A DNA stretch of 55,454 nucleotides. Source: DATEJJ01 sp039649115 (lineage in GTDB: Bacteria; Actinomycetota; Actinomycetes; Mycobacteriales; Micromonosporaceae). The stretch lies in the NCBI GenBank assembly GCA_039649115.1, contig JBBWZQ010000192.1, forward strand, positions 1-55,454. The letters run 5' to 3'. How positions within the stretch are numbered: the first letter of the stretch is position 1; each line of letters begins with the position of its first letter. A program made the translations under genes and the position numbers. The notes below the pieces were generated by a model. That model was given only the letters and a program-made list of their open reading frames with translations, had not been told where the DNA came from and ran no database searches. Below are positions 42,108-51,433 of this stretch, in pieces.

Positions 42108-42979
42108 CCGCCGTCGCCGGCGCCCTGCGGGCGTCGCAGCGGCCCTGGCTGACCGGGCTGCGGCGGTACCGCCGGCATCCCGCCGCGGTGGTCAGCGCCG
42201 TCTTCCTGCTGCTCGTGGTCGTCGCCGCCGTCTTCGCGCGGCCGCTGTCCGGGCACGACCCGAACGCCATCGACCTGCTCGCCGCCCGGGCCGCGCCGTC
42301 GGGCGAACACTGGCTCGGCACCGACCCGACCGGGCGCGACGTGTTCGCCCGGGTGCTGTTCGCCGGCCGGATCTCCCTCGGCGTCGGCGTCGCGTCGGCC
42401 GGGTTCGCGGTCGTTCTCGGCACCCTGCTCGGCTGCCTGGCGGGCCTGCTCGGCGGCTGGGTCGACAGCCTGCTCATGCGCCTCGCCGACGTGTTCATGT
42501 CGTTCCCGTCGCTGGTCGTGATCGTGGTGCTGGCCGGCGTGCTCGGCCCGAGCGTCCTGACGATGATCCTCGCGATCGGGCTGTTCCAGTGGCCGATCTG
42601 CGGGCGCATCGTGCGCGGCGCCACGCTGTCGCTGCGGGAGCAGGAGTACCTGCTCGCCTCGCGGGCCACCGGCGCCGGGCCGCTGTGGCTGATGACCCGG
42701 CACATCATCCCGGCGGCGCTGCCGCCGATCAGCGTCGCGGCCACCCTCGCGGTCGCCCAGGCGATCGGCCTGGAGGCCACCCTCTCCTTCCTCGGCCTCG
42801 GCGTGCAGCCGCCGGCCGCGAGCTGGGGCAACATGCTCACCGACGCGCAGAGCCTGACCGTCATCCGCGGTGAGCCGTGGCTGTGGCTCTCGCCGGGCAT
42901 CGCGGTCGCGCTCGCCGTCCTGGCCGTCAACTTCATCGGCGACGGCCTGCGCGACGCGGTGGATCCGAGGCAGTCATGA
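42104..42979 (+). CDS. ABC importer permease (DppC type)
   Basis: The 291-aa partner permease shows the DppC pattern: an N-terminal helix (AAVVSAVFLLLVVVAAVFAR), then HWLGTDPTGRDVFARVLFAG, the coupling loop EYLLASRATGAGPLWLMTRH and SFLGLGVQPPAASWGNML. It forms the heterodimeric channel with the preceding permease. It overlaps both neighbours by four bases. Confidence 0.92.
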   Translation: MTAVAGALRASQRPWLTGLRRYRRHPAAVVSAVFLLLVVVAAVFARPLSGHDPNAIDLLAARAAPSGEHWLGTDPTGRDVFARVLFAGRISLGVGVASAGFAVVLGTLLGCLAGLLGGWVDSLLMRLADVFMSFPSLVVIVVLAGVLGPSVLTMILAIGLFQWPICGRIVRGATLSLREQEYLLASRATGAGPLWLMTRHIIPAALPPISVAATLAVAQAIGLEATLSFLGLGVQPPAASWGNMLTDAQSLTVIRGEPWLWLSPGIAVALAVLAVNFIGDGLRDAVDPRQS

Positions 42980-44007
42980 CCGAGCGCACCGAGCGGAGCG
43001 AGGGCCACGAGGGCATGACCGAGGCTGGCACAATCATGACCGCGGGGGAGCCGCTGCTGTCCATCCGGTCGCTGAGTGTCGACTTCGTCACCGACGGGGC
43101 GGTCGTCCATGCGGTCGACGACCTCACGATCTCCGTCCAGCCGGGCGAGATCCTCGCGATCGTCGGGGAGTCCGGGTCCGGCAAGACCGTCACCGCGATG
43201 TCCGTGCTGCGGCTGTTGCGCGAGCCGGTCGCCCGGGTCCGCTGCGCGGCGATGACGTTCCGCGGCCAGGACCTGCGCGCGATGTCCGCGCGCGAGCTGC
43301 GGGCGATCCGCGGCGGGCCGGTCGGCATGATCTTCCAGGATCCGATGACCGCGCTGAACCCGGTGATGACCATCGGCGCCCAGATCGCCGAGGCGGTGGT
43401 GCTGCACCAGCGCAAGGCGGACAAGCGGGCCGCCCGGGCGCGGGCCGTGGAGCTCCTCGGCCTGGTCGGCGTGCCGGACCCGGCGCAGCGGGTCAGGCAG
43501 TACCCGCACGAGTTCTCCGGCGGCATGCGGCAGCGCGCCATGATCGCCATGGCCATCGCGAACGACCCCGACCTGCTCATCGCCGACGAGCCGACCACCG
43601 CGCTCGACGTGACCATCCAGGCGCAGGTGCTCGCCCTGCTCAAGAAGGCGCAGGCGGAGACCGGCGCGGCCACCGTTCTCATCACCCACGATCTGGGCGT
43701 CGTGGCCGAGCTCGCCGACCGCGTCGTGGTCATGTACGCCGGCCGGGTGATGGAGACCGCCGGCGTCCTCGCGCTGTTCGCCCGGCCGCGGCACCCGTAC
43801 ACGTCGGGTCTGCTCGCCAGCGCGGCCGAGCTGGCGCCCATCGCGGGTGACCCGCCGAACATGACGGACCGGCCCGCCGGCTGCCCGTTCCACCCGCGCT
43901 GCCCGATGGCCCAGGACGTGTGCCGCACCGACCGGCCCGAGCTGCTCGACATCGGCGACGGCCGGCAGAGCGCCTGCCACTTCCACGAGAAGGTGGTGGA
44001 CCGATGA
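42976..44007 (+). CDS. ABC importer ATPase (DppD type)
   Basis: The 343-aa ATPase has Walker A GESGSGKT near residue 64, signature EFSGGMRQR, and Walker B LLIADEPTTALDV. A C-terminal CPFHPRCPMAQDVC segment is typical of Dpp/Opp ATPases with an iron-sulfur or zinc-like cysteine cluster. The first 25 codons contain repeats of ATGACCGAG and an alternative ATG at codon 14 or 21, so the natural start may be slightly later. Confidence 0.92.
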   Translation: MTERTERSEGHEGMTEAGTIMTAGEPLLSIRSLSVDFVTDGAVVHAVDDLTISVQPGEILAIVGESGSGKTVTAMSVLRLLREPVARVRCAAMTFRGQDLRAMSARELRAIRGGPVGMIFQDPMTALNPVMTIGAQIAEAVVLHQRKADKRAARARAVELLGLVGVPDPAQRVRQYPHEFSGGMRQRAMIAMAIANDPDLLIADEPTTALDVTIQAQVLALLKKAQAETGAATVLITHDLGVVAELADRVVVMYAGRVMETAGVLALFARPRHPYTSGLLASAAELAPIAGDPPNMTDRPAGCPFHPRCPMAQDVCRTDRPELLDIGDGRQSACHFHEKVVDR

Positions 44008-44984
44008 GCGCACCGGCGCTGCTGAAGGTCGAGGGGCTGAGCAAGCATTTCCCGATCCGCCGCGGCGTGCTGCGCCGCAAGGTCGGCGAGATCCGCGCGG
44101 TCGACCACGTCGACCTCTGTATGGACGCCGGGCAGACCCTGTCGTTGGTCGGCGAGTCCGGCTGCGGCAAGTCGACCACCGGGCGGCTGCTGGTCCGGCT
44201 CATCGAGCCGACCGCCGGCCGGATCGAGTTCGAGGGCACCGACCTGGCCCCGCTGTCCCAACGCGACCTGCGCGCGCGGCGCCGGGACATCCAGATCATG
44301 TTCCAGGACCCGTACGCGTCGCTGTCGCCGCGGATGACCGTGCACGACATCGTCGCCGAGCCGCTGCGGGTACAGGGAAGGTATCGGGGCCGCGGCCCGG
44401 AGCGGGTCGGCGAGCTGCTCGACCTCGTCGGGCTGCGGCCCGAGCACGCCCGCCGCTACGCCCACGAGTTCTCCGGCGGGCAGCGCCAGCGGGTCGGCCT
44501 GGCCCGGGCCCTCGCCCTGGAGCCCCGCCTGCTGGTGCTCGACGAGCCGGTCAGCGCGCTCGACGTCTCGGTACAGGCGCAGGTCATCAACCAGCTGCGT
44601 GGCCTGCAGGACCGGCTCGGCCTCGCGTACCTGTTCATCTCGCACAACCTGTCGGTGGTGCGGCACATCTCGCACCGCGTGGCGGTGATGTACCTCGGCG
44701 GCATCGTGGAGATCGGCAGTCGGGCGGACATCTTCGACCGGCCCAGCCACCCGTACACGCGGGCCCTGCTGTCGGCCATCCCGGTGCCCGATCCGGTCGG
44801 CCGGGACGAGCGTGAGCGGATCACGCTCAGCGGCGACGTGCCCAGTCCGAGCGATCCCCCATCCGGTTGCCGCTTCCGTACGAGATGCTGGAAAGCGCAG
44901 GACATCTGCGCGCGACAGGCCCCAGCGCTCGAGGACCGCCTCGGCATCGGTCACCCCAGCGCATGCCACTTCCCGGAGAGCTAG
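44004..44984 (+). CDS. ABC importer ATPase (DppF type)
   Basis: The 326-aa ATPase has Walker A GESGCGKST, signature EFSGGQRQRVGLARAL and Walker B LLVLDEPVSALDV. The N-terminal HFPIRRGVLRRKVGEIRAVD and the C-terminal CRFRTRCWKAQDIC are typical of DppF. It completes the five-component importer. ATGA overlap with the previous gene; the regulator gene follows after 9 bp. Confidence 0.93.
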   Translation: MSAPALLKVEGLSKHFPIRRGVLRRKVGEIRAVDHVDLCMDAGQTLSLVGESGCGKSTTGRLLVRLIEPTAGRIEFEGTDLAPLSQRDLRARRRDIQIMFQDPYASLSPRMTVHDIVAEPLRVQGRYRGRGPERVGELLDLVGLRPEHARRYAHEFSGGQRQRVGLARALALEPRLLVLDEPVSALDVSVQAQVINQLRGLQDRLGLAYLFISHNLSVVRHISHRVAVMYLGGIVEIGSRADIFDRPSHPYTRALLSAIPVPDPVGRDERERITLSGDVPSPSDPPSGCRFRTRCWKAQDICARQAPALEDRLGIGHPSACHFPES

Positions 44985-44993
44985 GAGCGTTCC

Positions 44994-45854
44994 ATGCCTT
45001 CCCTGGCCCGCACCACCCGCCGTGCTTCCGTCGACGACTCCAAGCCCGCGTCGGCGAACTACCACGCCAACGCGCTGGCGCGCGGTCTCGCGCTGCTGGA
45101 GATGCTCGCGGCCGCGCCGGAGCCGCTGACGCTCAACGACTTCAACGAGTCGACCGCGTTGCCGAAGAGCACCCTGGTGCGGCTGCTCGCCGTGCTGTCC
45201 GAGATGGAGTACGTCGTGCGCATCGACGAGCGGCCGTCCTACCGCCTCGGTCACAAGGTGCAGCGGCTCGCCAGCTCATACGTGTCCACATTGGACCTCA
45301 CCGTGGTCGCCGAGGCGTACCTCAGGCCGGTCGCGCTGCGCACCGGGCAGACCGCCAACCTCGGCGTGCTGGACGGCAATCGGGTGCTGCACATCTGCGT
45401 CGCCGAGCCGGACCGGCCGCTGCGATTCACCACGGCGATCGGCGCCCGCGACCACACCTACTGCACCGGGCTCGGCAAGGTGCTGCTCTCCGAGCTGCCG
45501 GATGAGCAACTGCGGAGCACCGTGCCGGCCGAGCCGTTCGAGGCGTTCACCGACGGCACCATCACCAGCGTCGCGGACCTGCTCCGCGACCTCAAGAAGA
45601 CCGTGCGGCGGGGCTACGCCCTCGACGACAACGAGCGCAGCACCGGACTGCGCTGCGTCGCGGTCCCGGTGCGCATCGGGGGCGAGTGCCTGGCCGCGGT
45701 GAGCGTGTCCGGGCCGGCGGGGGAGTTCACCCCGGCCCGGACGCACGAGTACGTCGCCGCGCTGGACGAGGTCGCCAAGGGCATGCCCGAGGACCCTGAC
45801 TTCGCGACCGCGCTGCGGATCGTCCACCGTTCCCTGCGGTCCGCCGGCGCGTGA
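44994..45854 (+). CDS. IclR-family transcriptional regulator of the catabolic island
   Basis: The 286-aa protein has an N-terminal winged helix (ALARGLALLEMLAAAPEPLT, then STALPKSTLVRLLAVLSEME) and the IclR effector domain (GLGKVLLSELPDEQL, RGYALDDNERSTGLRCVAVP). IclR proteins bind dyads of the TGGAA...TTCCA type as dimers and respond to a small catabolite. Five such sites flank genes of this island, including one 18 bp after this gene, so it is very likely the local repressor or activator and autoregulates through operator S3. Confidence 0.93.
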   Translation: MPSLARTTRRASVDDSKPASANYHANALARGLALLEMLAAAPEPLTLNDFNESTALPKSTLVRLLAVLSEMEYVVRIDERPSYRLGHKVQRLASSYVSTLDLTVVAEAYLRPVALRTGQTANLGVLDGNRVLHICVAEPDRPLRFTTAIGARDHTYCTGLGKVLLSELPDEQLRSTVPAEPFEAFTDGTITSVADLLRDLKKTVRRGYALDDNERSTGLRCVAVPVRIGGECLAAVSVSGPAGEFTPARTHEYVAALDEVAKGMPEDPDFATALRIVHRSLRSAGA

Positions 45855-45861
45855 GGACGCC

Positions 45862-47409
45862 ATGGATCAGATGGAACCATGTTCCACGCTCTTGCTCACC
45901 GGGGGCCTCGTGCTCGACGGGACCGGCGCGCCCGGACGGTACCAGGATGTGCTGATCCGCGACGGGAGGATCGCGACCGCGCCCGAGGGCGGCGTGCGGC
46001 GGATCGACGTCACCGGGCGGGTCGTCTGCCCCGGCTTCGTCGACATCCACACCCACTCCGACCTGACGCTGCTGTCCGACCCGCGCGGGCTGAGCAAGGT
46101 GCACCAGGGCGTCACCACCGAGGTCGTCGGCAATTGCGGCCTCGGCGTGACCGCGCCGGAGCAGCGGGACCTGCGCGACGCGGTGAGCTACCTCGACCTC
46201 GATCCGGACGTCGTCTGGGCCTGGCACGACGTCGCCGGCTACCTCGCCGCGGTCGAAAGCGCCCGGCCCGGCCTCAATGTCGCCGCCCTGGTCGGCCACC
46301 TCGCCCTGCACGCCACCGTCTGCGGCTTCGCCGACCACCCGGCCACGGCCGCCCAGCTCGACCGGGTGTGCGGGCTCCTGCGGGACGCGTTCGACCAGGG
46401 CGCTGTGGGGCTGTCCACCGGCCTGGTCTATGCGCCGCTGCCGTACGTCCACGACGACGAGCTCGTCGCGCTCGCCACCGTCACGGCCCGCGCCGGCAAG
46501 ATCTTCACCTGGCACGTACGCAGTTACGACGACGACCTCGTCGCGTCCGTCGCGCAGGCCGTGCGGGTGGCCCGGGAGACCGGCTGCCGCACCCAGATCT
46601 CGCACCTCGCCGCCGTGGGGCGGCGCAACTGGGGCGCCGTGGGCAAGGCCCTCGACCTGATCGACGCCGCCGGCACGGACATCGGCGTCGACATCTATCC
46701 GTACCTGCACGGCAACGCGCCACTGGCGCAGCTGCTGCCGGCCTGGGCGCAGGAGGGCGGCCCGAGCGCCTGGGTGCCGGAGCTGCGCGACCCCGCCATC
46801 CGCGCCGAGATCCGCGAGGCGTGGCTGGACCGGCCGACCAGCTGGGCCGAGATCGACATCAGCCGTGGACCGTTCGCCGGGCGCAGCATCCAGGACGTCG
46901 CGGACGAGCGCGGCACCGACGGCGACGAGGTCGCCCTCGACCTGCTGGCCGGGCACGGCACCGCGGTGATGATGACCGCGGGCGGGCGCAGCGAGGACGA
47001 CCTGCGCACGGTACTCGCCCACCCGGCGTCGGTGGTCGCCTCCGACGGGCAGGCCCTCGACCCGCACGGCGCCACCGGCACCGGGGTGCCGCACCCGCGC
47101 AGCTACGGCTGCTTCCCCCGCTACCTGACCCGCTACGGCGGTGCCGACCTCGCCGGCGCCATCCGGCGCTGCACGTCCGCGCCGGCCGCCCGGGTCGGCC
47201 TCACCGATCTCGGCGTGCTGCGCCCCGGCGCCCCCGCCGACGTCGTCGTGTTCGACCCCGCCCGCCTCGCCGACCGGGCGACCTACACCGAACCGCACCG
47301 GTTCGCCGACGGCATCGACCTCGTTCTGGTCAACGGCGTGGTCACGGTCGAGCGCGGCCGGCACACGGGCGCCCGCGCCGGGACCACGAGAAGAGGAGCC
47401 GGATGCTAG
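45862..47409 (+). CDS. N-acyl-D-amino-acid deacylase (D-aminoacylase)-like amidohydrolase
   Basis: The 515-aa protein of the amidohydrolase superfamily shows the zinc motif GFVDIHTHSDLTLL, the D-aminoacylase signature GVTTEVVGNCGLG, RTQISHLAAVG with a further metal His, and the late Asp in VVASDGQALD. Family enzymes remove acyl groups from N-acyl-D-amino acids or open cyclic amides. Operator S4 overlaps codons 4-9. GAGG precedes the ATG. The last 7 bp overlap the next gene. Confidence 0.88.
   Translation: MDQMEPCSTLLLTGGLVLDGTGAPGRYQDVLIRDGRIATAPEGGVRRIDVTGRVVCPGFVDIHTHSDLTLLSDPRGLSKVHQGVTTEVVGNCGLGVTAPEQRDLRDAVSYLDLDPDVVWAWHDVAGYLAAVESARPGLNVAALVGHLALHATVCGFADHPATAAQLDRVCGLLRDAFDQGAVGLSTGLVYAPLPYVHDDELVALATVTARAGKIFTWHVRSYDDDLVASVAQAVRVARETGCRTQISHLAAVGRRNWGAVGKALDLIDAAGTDIGVDIYPYLHGNAPLAQLLPAWAQEGGPSAWVPELRDPAIRAEIREAWLDRPTSWAEIDISRGPFAGRSIQDVADERGTDGDEVALDLLAGHGTAVMMTAGGRSEDDLRTVLAHPASVVASDGQALDPHGATGTGVPHPRSYGCFPRYLTRYGGADLAGAIRRCTSAPAARVGLTDLGVLRPGAPADVVVFDPARLADRATYTEPHRFADGIDLVLVNGVVTVERGRHTGARAGTTRRGAGC
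45872..45886. promoter_or_regulatory. IclR-type operator S4, perfect copy, inside the deacylase gene
   Basis: TGGAACCATGTTCCA is an exact inverted repeat (TGGAAC-CAT-GTTCCA), the best of the five copies. It lies at codons 4-9 of the deacylase gene and may act as a roadblock or mark an internal promoter. Confidence 0.65.
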
Positions 47410-48239
47410 ACGTGCACACCCACTGCCACCTCGCCGAGCACTGGGGCTGCGAGTGGCACCGCAACTGGCAGCCCGTGTACGGCCACGAGTACGCCGAGCG
47501 GACGCCGGGACAGTACGACGAGGCGATGGCGGCGGCCGGCGTCGACCTCGCGTTCGTCTTCGGCATGCGGGCCACCCGGGCCGGCGTCATCACCCCGAAC
47601 GACCACGTCGAGCGGTTCTGCGCGGAGACCGCCACGAACACGGTCGGCTTCATGGCCCTGGACCTCGGTGACCCGGACGTGCTCGACCAGCTCGCCGACG
47701 GCATCGCGCGCGGGCTGCGCGGGGTCAAGCTGTACCCGGTGCTTGCCCACTTCGACCCGCGCGACGGGGCGCACGACGCGTTCTTCCGGGCCGCGACCGG
47801 GGCGGGCCTCATCGTGCTGTGGCACATGGGCGCGACACCGAGCCCCGAGGGGCGGCTGGAGCTCAGCGACCCGCTCCTCGTCGACGACGTCGCGCGCCGC
47901 CACCCCGACCTCAAGCAGATCATCGCCCACCTCGGCCACCCCTGGCAGCGCGAGACCATCGTCGTACTCCGGAAGAACCGCAATGTGTACGGGGATGTCT
48001 CGGCCAGCTGGGCGCGCCCGCTCGACGGCTTCATGGCGCTCGTGCGCGCCCAGGAGTGGGGCGTCGTGCCGAAGCTGCTGTTCGGCTCCGACTATCCGAT
48101 GTGGACGCCGGTTGAGGCCGTCGCCGGGCTGCGCGAGCTGGCCGCGATGAAGCCCGCCGGCCTGCCGTCCATCGCGTCGGACACGGTCGACTGGCTCGTC
48201 GACGGTGACCCGCGCGCGGCGCTCGGGCTGATCCGGTGA
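47403..48239 (+). CDS. Amidohydrolase_2 family metal-dependent hydrolase/decarboxylase
   Basis: The 278-aa enzyme starts MLDVHTHCHLAEHWG, carrying the HxH metal motif. It also has LRGVKLYPVLAHFDP, QIIAHLGHPWQRE with a metal His, and LLFGSDYPMWTP with the catalytic Asp, as in the ACMSD/gamma-resorcylate decarboxylase/lactonase group. It could hydrolyse a lactone or decarboxylate an acid produced by the upstream dehydrogenases. It overlaps the previous gene by 7 bp and the next by 4 bp (GTGA). Confidence 0.88.
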   Translation: MLDVHTHCHLAEHWGCEWHRNWQPVYGHEYAERTPGQYDEAMAAAGVDLAFVFGMRATRAGVITPNDHVERFCAETATNTVGFMALDLGDPDVLDQLADGIARGLRGVKLYPVLAHFDPRDGAHDAFFRAATGAGLIVLWHMGATPSPEGRLELSDPLLVDDVARRHPDLKQIIAHLGHPWQRETIVVLRKNRNVYGDVSASWARPLDGFMALVRAQEWGVVPKLLFGSDYPMWTPVEAVAGLRELAAMKPAGLPSIASDTVDWLVDGDPRAALGLIR

Positions 48240-49330
48240 GGCTCGCCGACCTCGCCACGCCGGCGCTCCTCGTCGACGTCGAGCGCCTCGAGCGCAACCT
48301 CACCCGCATGGCAGGAGCCTTCGCCGGTACCGGCGTGGCACTGCGGCCGCACGTGAAGACCTCCAAGTGCTGGGCGGTGGTGTGCCGCCAGCTCGACGCC
48401 GGCGCCATCGGCATCACCTGCTCCACCCCGGCCGAGGTGGTGTGGCTGCAGCGCCAGGGCGTCGCCGACCTGCTGTGGGCGCACCTGCCGATCGGGCCGA
48501 GCAAGGTCGAGCTGGCCGTGGACTCCGCATGGCGCGGCGGGCTCACCGTCACGCTCGACTCGGTGGCGGCGGCCCGCCCCCTCGCCGACGCGGCTCACCG
48601 GGCCGGGCTCACCGTGCCGTACCTGCTGGAGGTCAACACCGGCCACGCCCGGCTCGGCGTCGACCCCGCGCGCGCCGTCTGCGCCGCGGCGGCCATCGCC
48701 GCGCTGCCCGGACTGCGGCTGCGCGGCGTGCTCACCCACGAGGGCCACCTCGCCGCATCGCCCGACCGGCCGAGCCTGGAGGCTGCCGGCGCGACCGCCG
48801 GCGCGCTGCTCGTGCAGGTCGCGGAGGCCCTGCGCGACGCCGGCTACGAGATGGACATCGTCTCCGTCGGCTCGACGCCGGGCGCGACCTCGGCGCCGTT
48901 CGCGCCCGGCATCACCGAGGCGCGGCCCGGCACCTACGCCTACTACGACGCCAACCAGACCCGGCTCGGCAGCTGCACGATCGACGACTGCGCGCTGACC
49001 GTCCTGGCCCGCGTCGTCTCGGTGCAGCGCGACGGCCGGCCGATCATCGACGCCGGCGTCAAGGCGATGAGCTCCGACACCATCGCCACGGCCGGCTCGC
49101 TGGGCCTCGTCGTCGACCTGACCGGCGCCCCGGTGGACGGGGTGCGGTTCGCCGAGGGCAACGAGGAGCACGGCTTCCTGCTCGACGCCGGCACTCCCCG
49201 GCTGCGCGTCGGCGAGCTCGTCCGGCTGGTGCCCAACCACGCCTGCGGTACCACGAACATGTGGAGCAACGTCTACGCTGTGCACGGCGACGAGGTGGTC
49301 GACAGCTGGCCCATCTCGGCTCGATACTGA
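48236..49330 (+). CDS. D-threonine aldolase/D-serine dehydratase-like PLP enzyme (fold type III)
   Basis: The 364-aa protein begins LADLATPALLVDVERLERNL and has the PLP lysine in RPHVKTSKCWAV (Lys41). The C-terminal metal site HACGTTNMW is the His-x-Cys motif of D-threonine aldolase and D-serine dehydratase. It would cleave or dehydrate a beta-hydroxy-D-amino acid, which fits directly behind a D-aminoacylase-like deacylase. It is the last gene of the long operon; its GTG start overlaps the preceding stop. Confidence 0.9.
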   Translation: MRLADLATPALLVDVERLERNLTRMAGAFAGTGVALRPHVKTSKCWAVVCRQLDAGAIGITCSTPAEVVWLQRQGVADLLWAHLPIGPSKVELAVDSAWRGGLTVTLDSVAAARPLADAAHRAGLTVPYLLEVNTGHARLGVDPARAVCAAAAIAALPGLRLRGVLTHEGHLAASPDRPSLEAAGATAGALLVQVAEALRDAGYEMDIVSVGSTPGATSAPFAPGITEARPGTYAYYDANQTRLGSCTIDDCALTVLARVVSVQRDGRPIIDAGVKAMSSDTIATAGSLGLVVDLTGAPVDGVRFAEGNEEHGFLLDAGTPRLRVGELVRLVPNHACGTTNMWSNVYAVHGDEVVDSWPISARY

Positions 49331-49346
49331 CATTCCCGGTTCGATA

Positions 49347-49375
49347 TTGACATGGAACGCTATTTCACGTGAGGT
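49347..49375 (+). promoter_or_regulatory. Promoter with IclR-type operator S5 (secreted glycosidases)
   Basis: TTGACA (49347-49352) is followed directly by TGGAACGCTATTTCA (49353-49367), then TGAGGT (49370-49375) after 17 bp. The arrangement matches S1: the operator fills the spacer. Confidence 0.6.
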
Positions 49376-49418
49376 AGGAGCCACTGTCCCCGCACTTGTG
49401 AGTGCATCGGAGAATCGG

Positions 49419-51371
49419 ATGCTCCAACGCGTGAAACGCGGCATCGCGCTCGCCGCCGCCGGCCTCGCCGTCCTGACCGTGGCAGGCTCGCCCGCGGTCG
49501 GTGGCCCGCTGCCCGATCCGGCCGTCGACCCCGACGGAAACCTCGTCGCCAACGCCTCGTTCGAGGTCGGCGACGCCGCGAAGCACCCGGTCGGCTGGGT
49601 GATCAGCGGCGCACCCAGTGCGCAGAGCGCCGCCGTCTCCGGTACGGCCGCGAACGTCCGCACCGGGCACGCGTCGCTGCAGATCGTCGATCCCTCCGAC
49701 AACAACGTGACCGTTCGCAGTGAGAACGTGAGCGGCCACGCCGGGGTCACCTACGCCGCCAAGGCCTGGGTCAAGGGCGGATCCGGTACCAGTGCCTGGC
49801 TTTACCTGGAGGCCTGGGACGCGACCGGCACGCGCGTCGGCGTGACGAGCGCGGCGCCCGCGTTCAGCACCTCCTGGCAGCAGGTCTCGCTGAGCCTTGC
49901 GGCGCCGGCCGGCACCGTTCACGTGACCGTCGCCGTCTACGGCAGCGTCACCACCAGCGGCACCTCCTACTACGACGACGTCTCGCTGACCGCGTCGGCG
50001 CCGGCCTACAACCCGGCGATCGGCCCGGCGCGCGAGCTGTTCCTCGACGACTACCGGATCGAGTCCGCGACCAACGTGGGCCGCCTCGTCCACCCCGCGA
50101 CCAAGCGGAGCACGCCGGTCATCGTGGCGGACAAGCCGTGGGAGTCCACTGTCTACATCTACGGCTCGGTCGTGACCGGCAGCCCGGGTGCCGCCTACAA
50201 GATGTGGTACACCGCCTACAACACCGACTTCGGCACCTACCTGCTGTGCTACGCGACGAGCACCGACGGGATCACGTGGACCAAGCCGAGCCTCGGCAAG
50301 GTGGACTTCAACGGCTCGACGGCGAACAACATCGTCAACAAGCTCGGCGGGACGGTGCTCTACGACCCGGCCTCGGCCGCCGGCCGGCAGTACAAGCTGC
50401 TGACGTATGTGTCGAGCCCGCAAGGCTACTACGCCTACTTCTCCGGCGACGGCATCACCTGGACGGCGTCGACGCACAACCCGGTGCTGCCGTACGGCGA
50501 CGTGTCCAACGTCGTGTTCGACGCGGCCAGGGGCCGGTACATCGCCACCACCAAGCAGCGCACGGTGGACATCGCCACCACACCGGGCACGAACGACCGC
50601 ATGGCGTACGTGTCCACCAGCACCGACTTCGAGACCTGGAGCGTGCCCGCGCTCGCCGTCGAGGGCGACTACCGCGACGACGAGGCGGCCCGCGGCGCCG
50701 GCGGCCTGGAGATGCAGATCTACGGCATGCCGGTGTACCCGTACGAGAGCACGTACCTCGGCCTGCCCTGGATGTTCGACGTCGACAACTACACCGAGGG
50801 CGGCTACGCGCCGGCCGGCGACGGGCCGATCGTGCCGCAGCTCGCCTCGTCGCGCGACCTCGTCCAGTGGTCCCGCCCGGCGCGCACGCCGGTGTTGCCG
50901 CTCGGCGAGGCAGGCGCCTGGGACGACTCGATGATTTTCACGTCCACCACCATGCAGATCGGCACGGGCACGGTCTCGATGTACTACGGCGGCTTCAACG
51001 TCGGCCACGGCGGCGGCGCCGGCCAGCGGGCCTCGATCGGCCTCGCCACCTGGCGGCGCGACGGCTTCGAGTCGCTGCACAACGCGGGCGACGATCCGGG
51101 CACCGTGGTCACCCGGCCGATCACGTTCACCGGCGACACACTGCACCTCAACACGATGGTGGCAGCGGGCGGCAGCGTCACGGTCGCGGTCCTGAACTCC
51201 TCGGGTACCCCGGTCGCGCAGTCAGCGCCGATCACCGGCGACCAGCTCGACGCGACGGTCTCCTGGACCAGCGGCGCCTCGCTGTCCTCGCTCGCCGGCC
51301 AGCAGGTCAAGCTCAGGTTCTCGGTCGACGGCGCCGACCTGTACTCGTACTGGGTCACGCCTGCTTCCTGA
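49419..51371 (+). CDS. Secreted five-bladed beta-propeller glycosidase-like protein with CBM
   Basis: The 650-aa protein starts at an ATG with GGAG six bases upstream; longer in-frame starts fall in the promoter. A signal peptide (RGIALAAAGLAVLTVAGSPA) precedes a CBM_4_9-type module (NLVANASFEVGDAAKHPVGW to YYDDVSLT). From about residue 205 there is a GH32/GH43-type propeller (RELFLDDYRIESATNVGRLV, then MWYTAYNTDFGTYLLCYATS). It should act on extracellular glycan. Specificity cannot be predicted. Its promoter carries operator S5. Confidence 0.8.
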   Translation: MLQRVKRGIALAAAGLAVLTVAGSPAVGGPLPDPAVDPDGNLVANASFEVGDAAKHPVGWVISGAPSAQSAAVSGTAANVRTGHASLQIVDPSDNNVTVRSENVSGHAGVTYAAKAWVKGGSGTSAWLYLEAWDATGTRVGVTSAAPAFSTSWQQVSLSLAAPAGTVHVTVAVYGSVTTSGTSYYDDVSLTASAPAYNPAIGPARELFLDDYRIESATNVGRLVHPATKRSTPVIVADKPWESTVYIYGSVVTGSPGAAYKMWYTAYNTDFGTYLLCYATSTDGITWTKPSLGKVDFNGSTANNIVNKLGGTVLYDPASAAGRQYKLLTYVSSPQGYYAYFSGDGITWTASTHNPVLPYGDVSNVVFDAARGRYIATTKQRTVDIATTPGTNDRMAYVSTSTDFETWSVPALAVEGDYRDDEAARGAGGLEMQIYGMPVYPYESTYLGLPWMFDVDNYTEGGYAPAGDGPIVPQLASSRDLVQWSRPARTPVLPLGEAGAWDDSMIFTSTTMQIGTGTVSMYYGGFNVGHGGGAGQRASIGLATWRRDGFESLHNAGDDPGTVVTRPITFTGDTLHLNTMVAAGGSVTVAVLNSSGTPVAQSAPITGDQLDATVSWTSGASLSSLAGQQVKLRFSVDGADLYSYWVTPAS

Positions 51372-51433
51372 ATCGGCGGACACGCCGGCCCGCGCTGGCC
51401 GCACCGTACCGAAATCTATTGGAGGGTAAGCCG

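Noticed and set aside
50138..51433. Upstream in-frame extension of the GH92 gene by 432 codons
   Set aside because: It overlaps the propeller gene in another frame with poor codon bias; the ATG at 51434 has a strong ribosome binding site and signal peptide.
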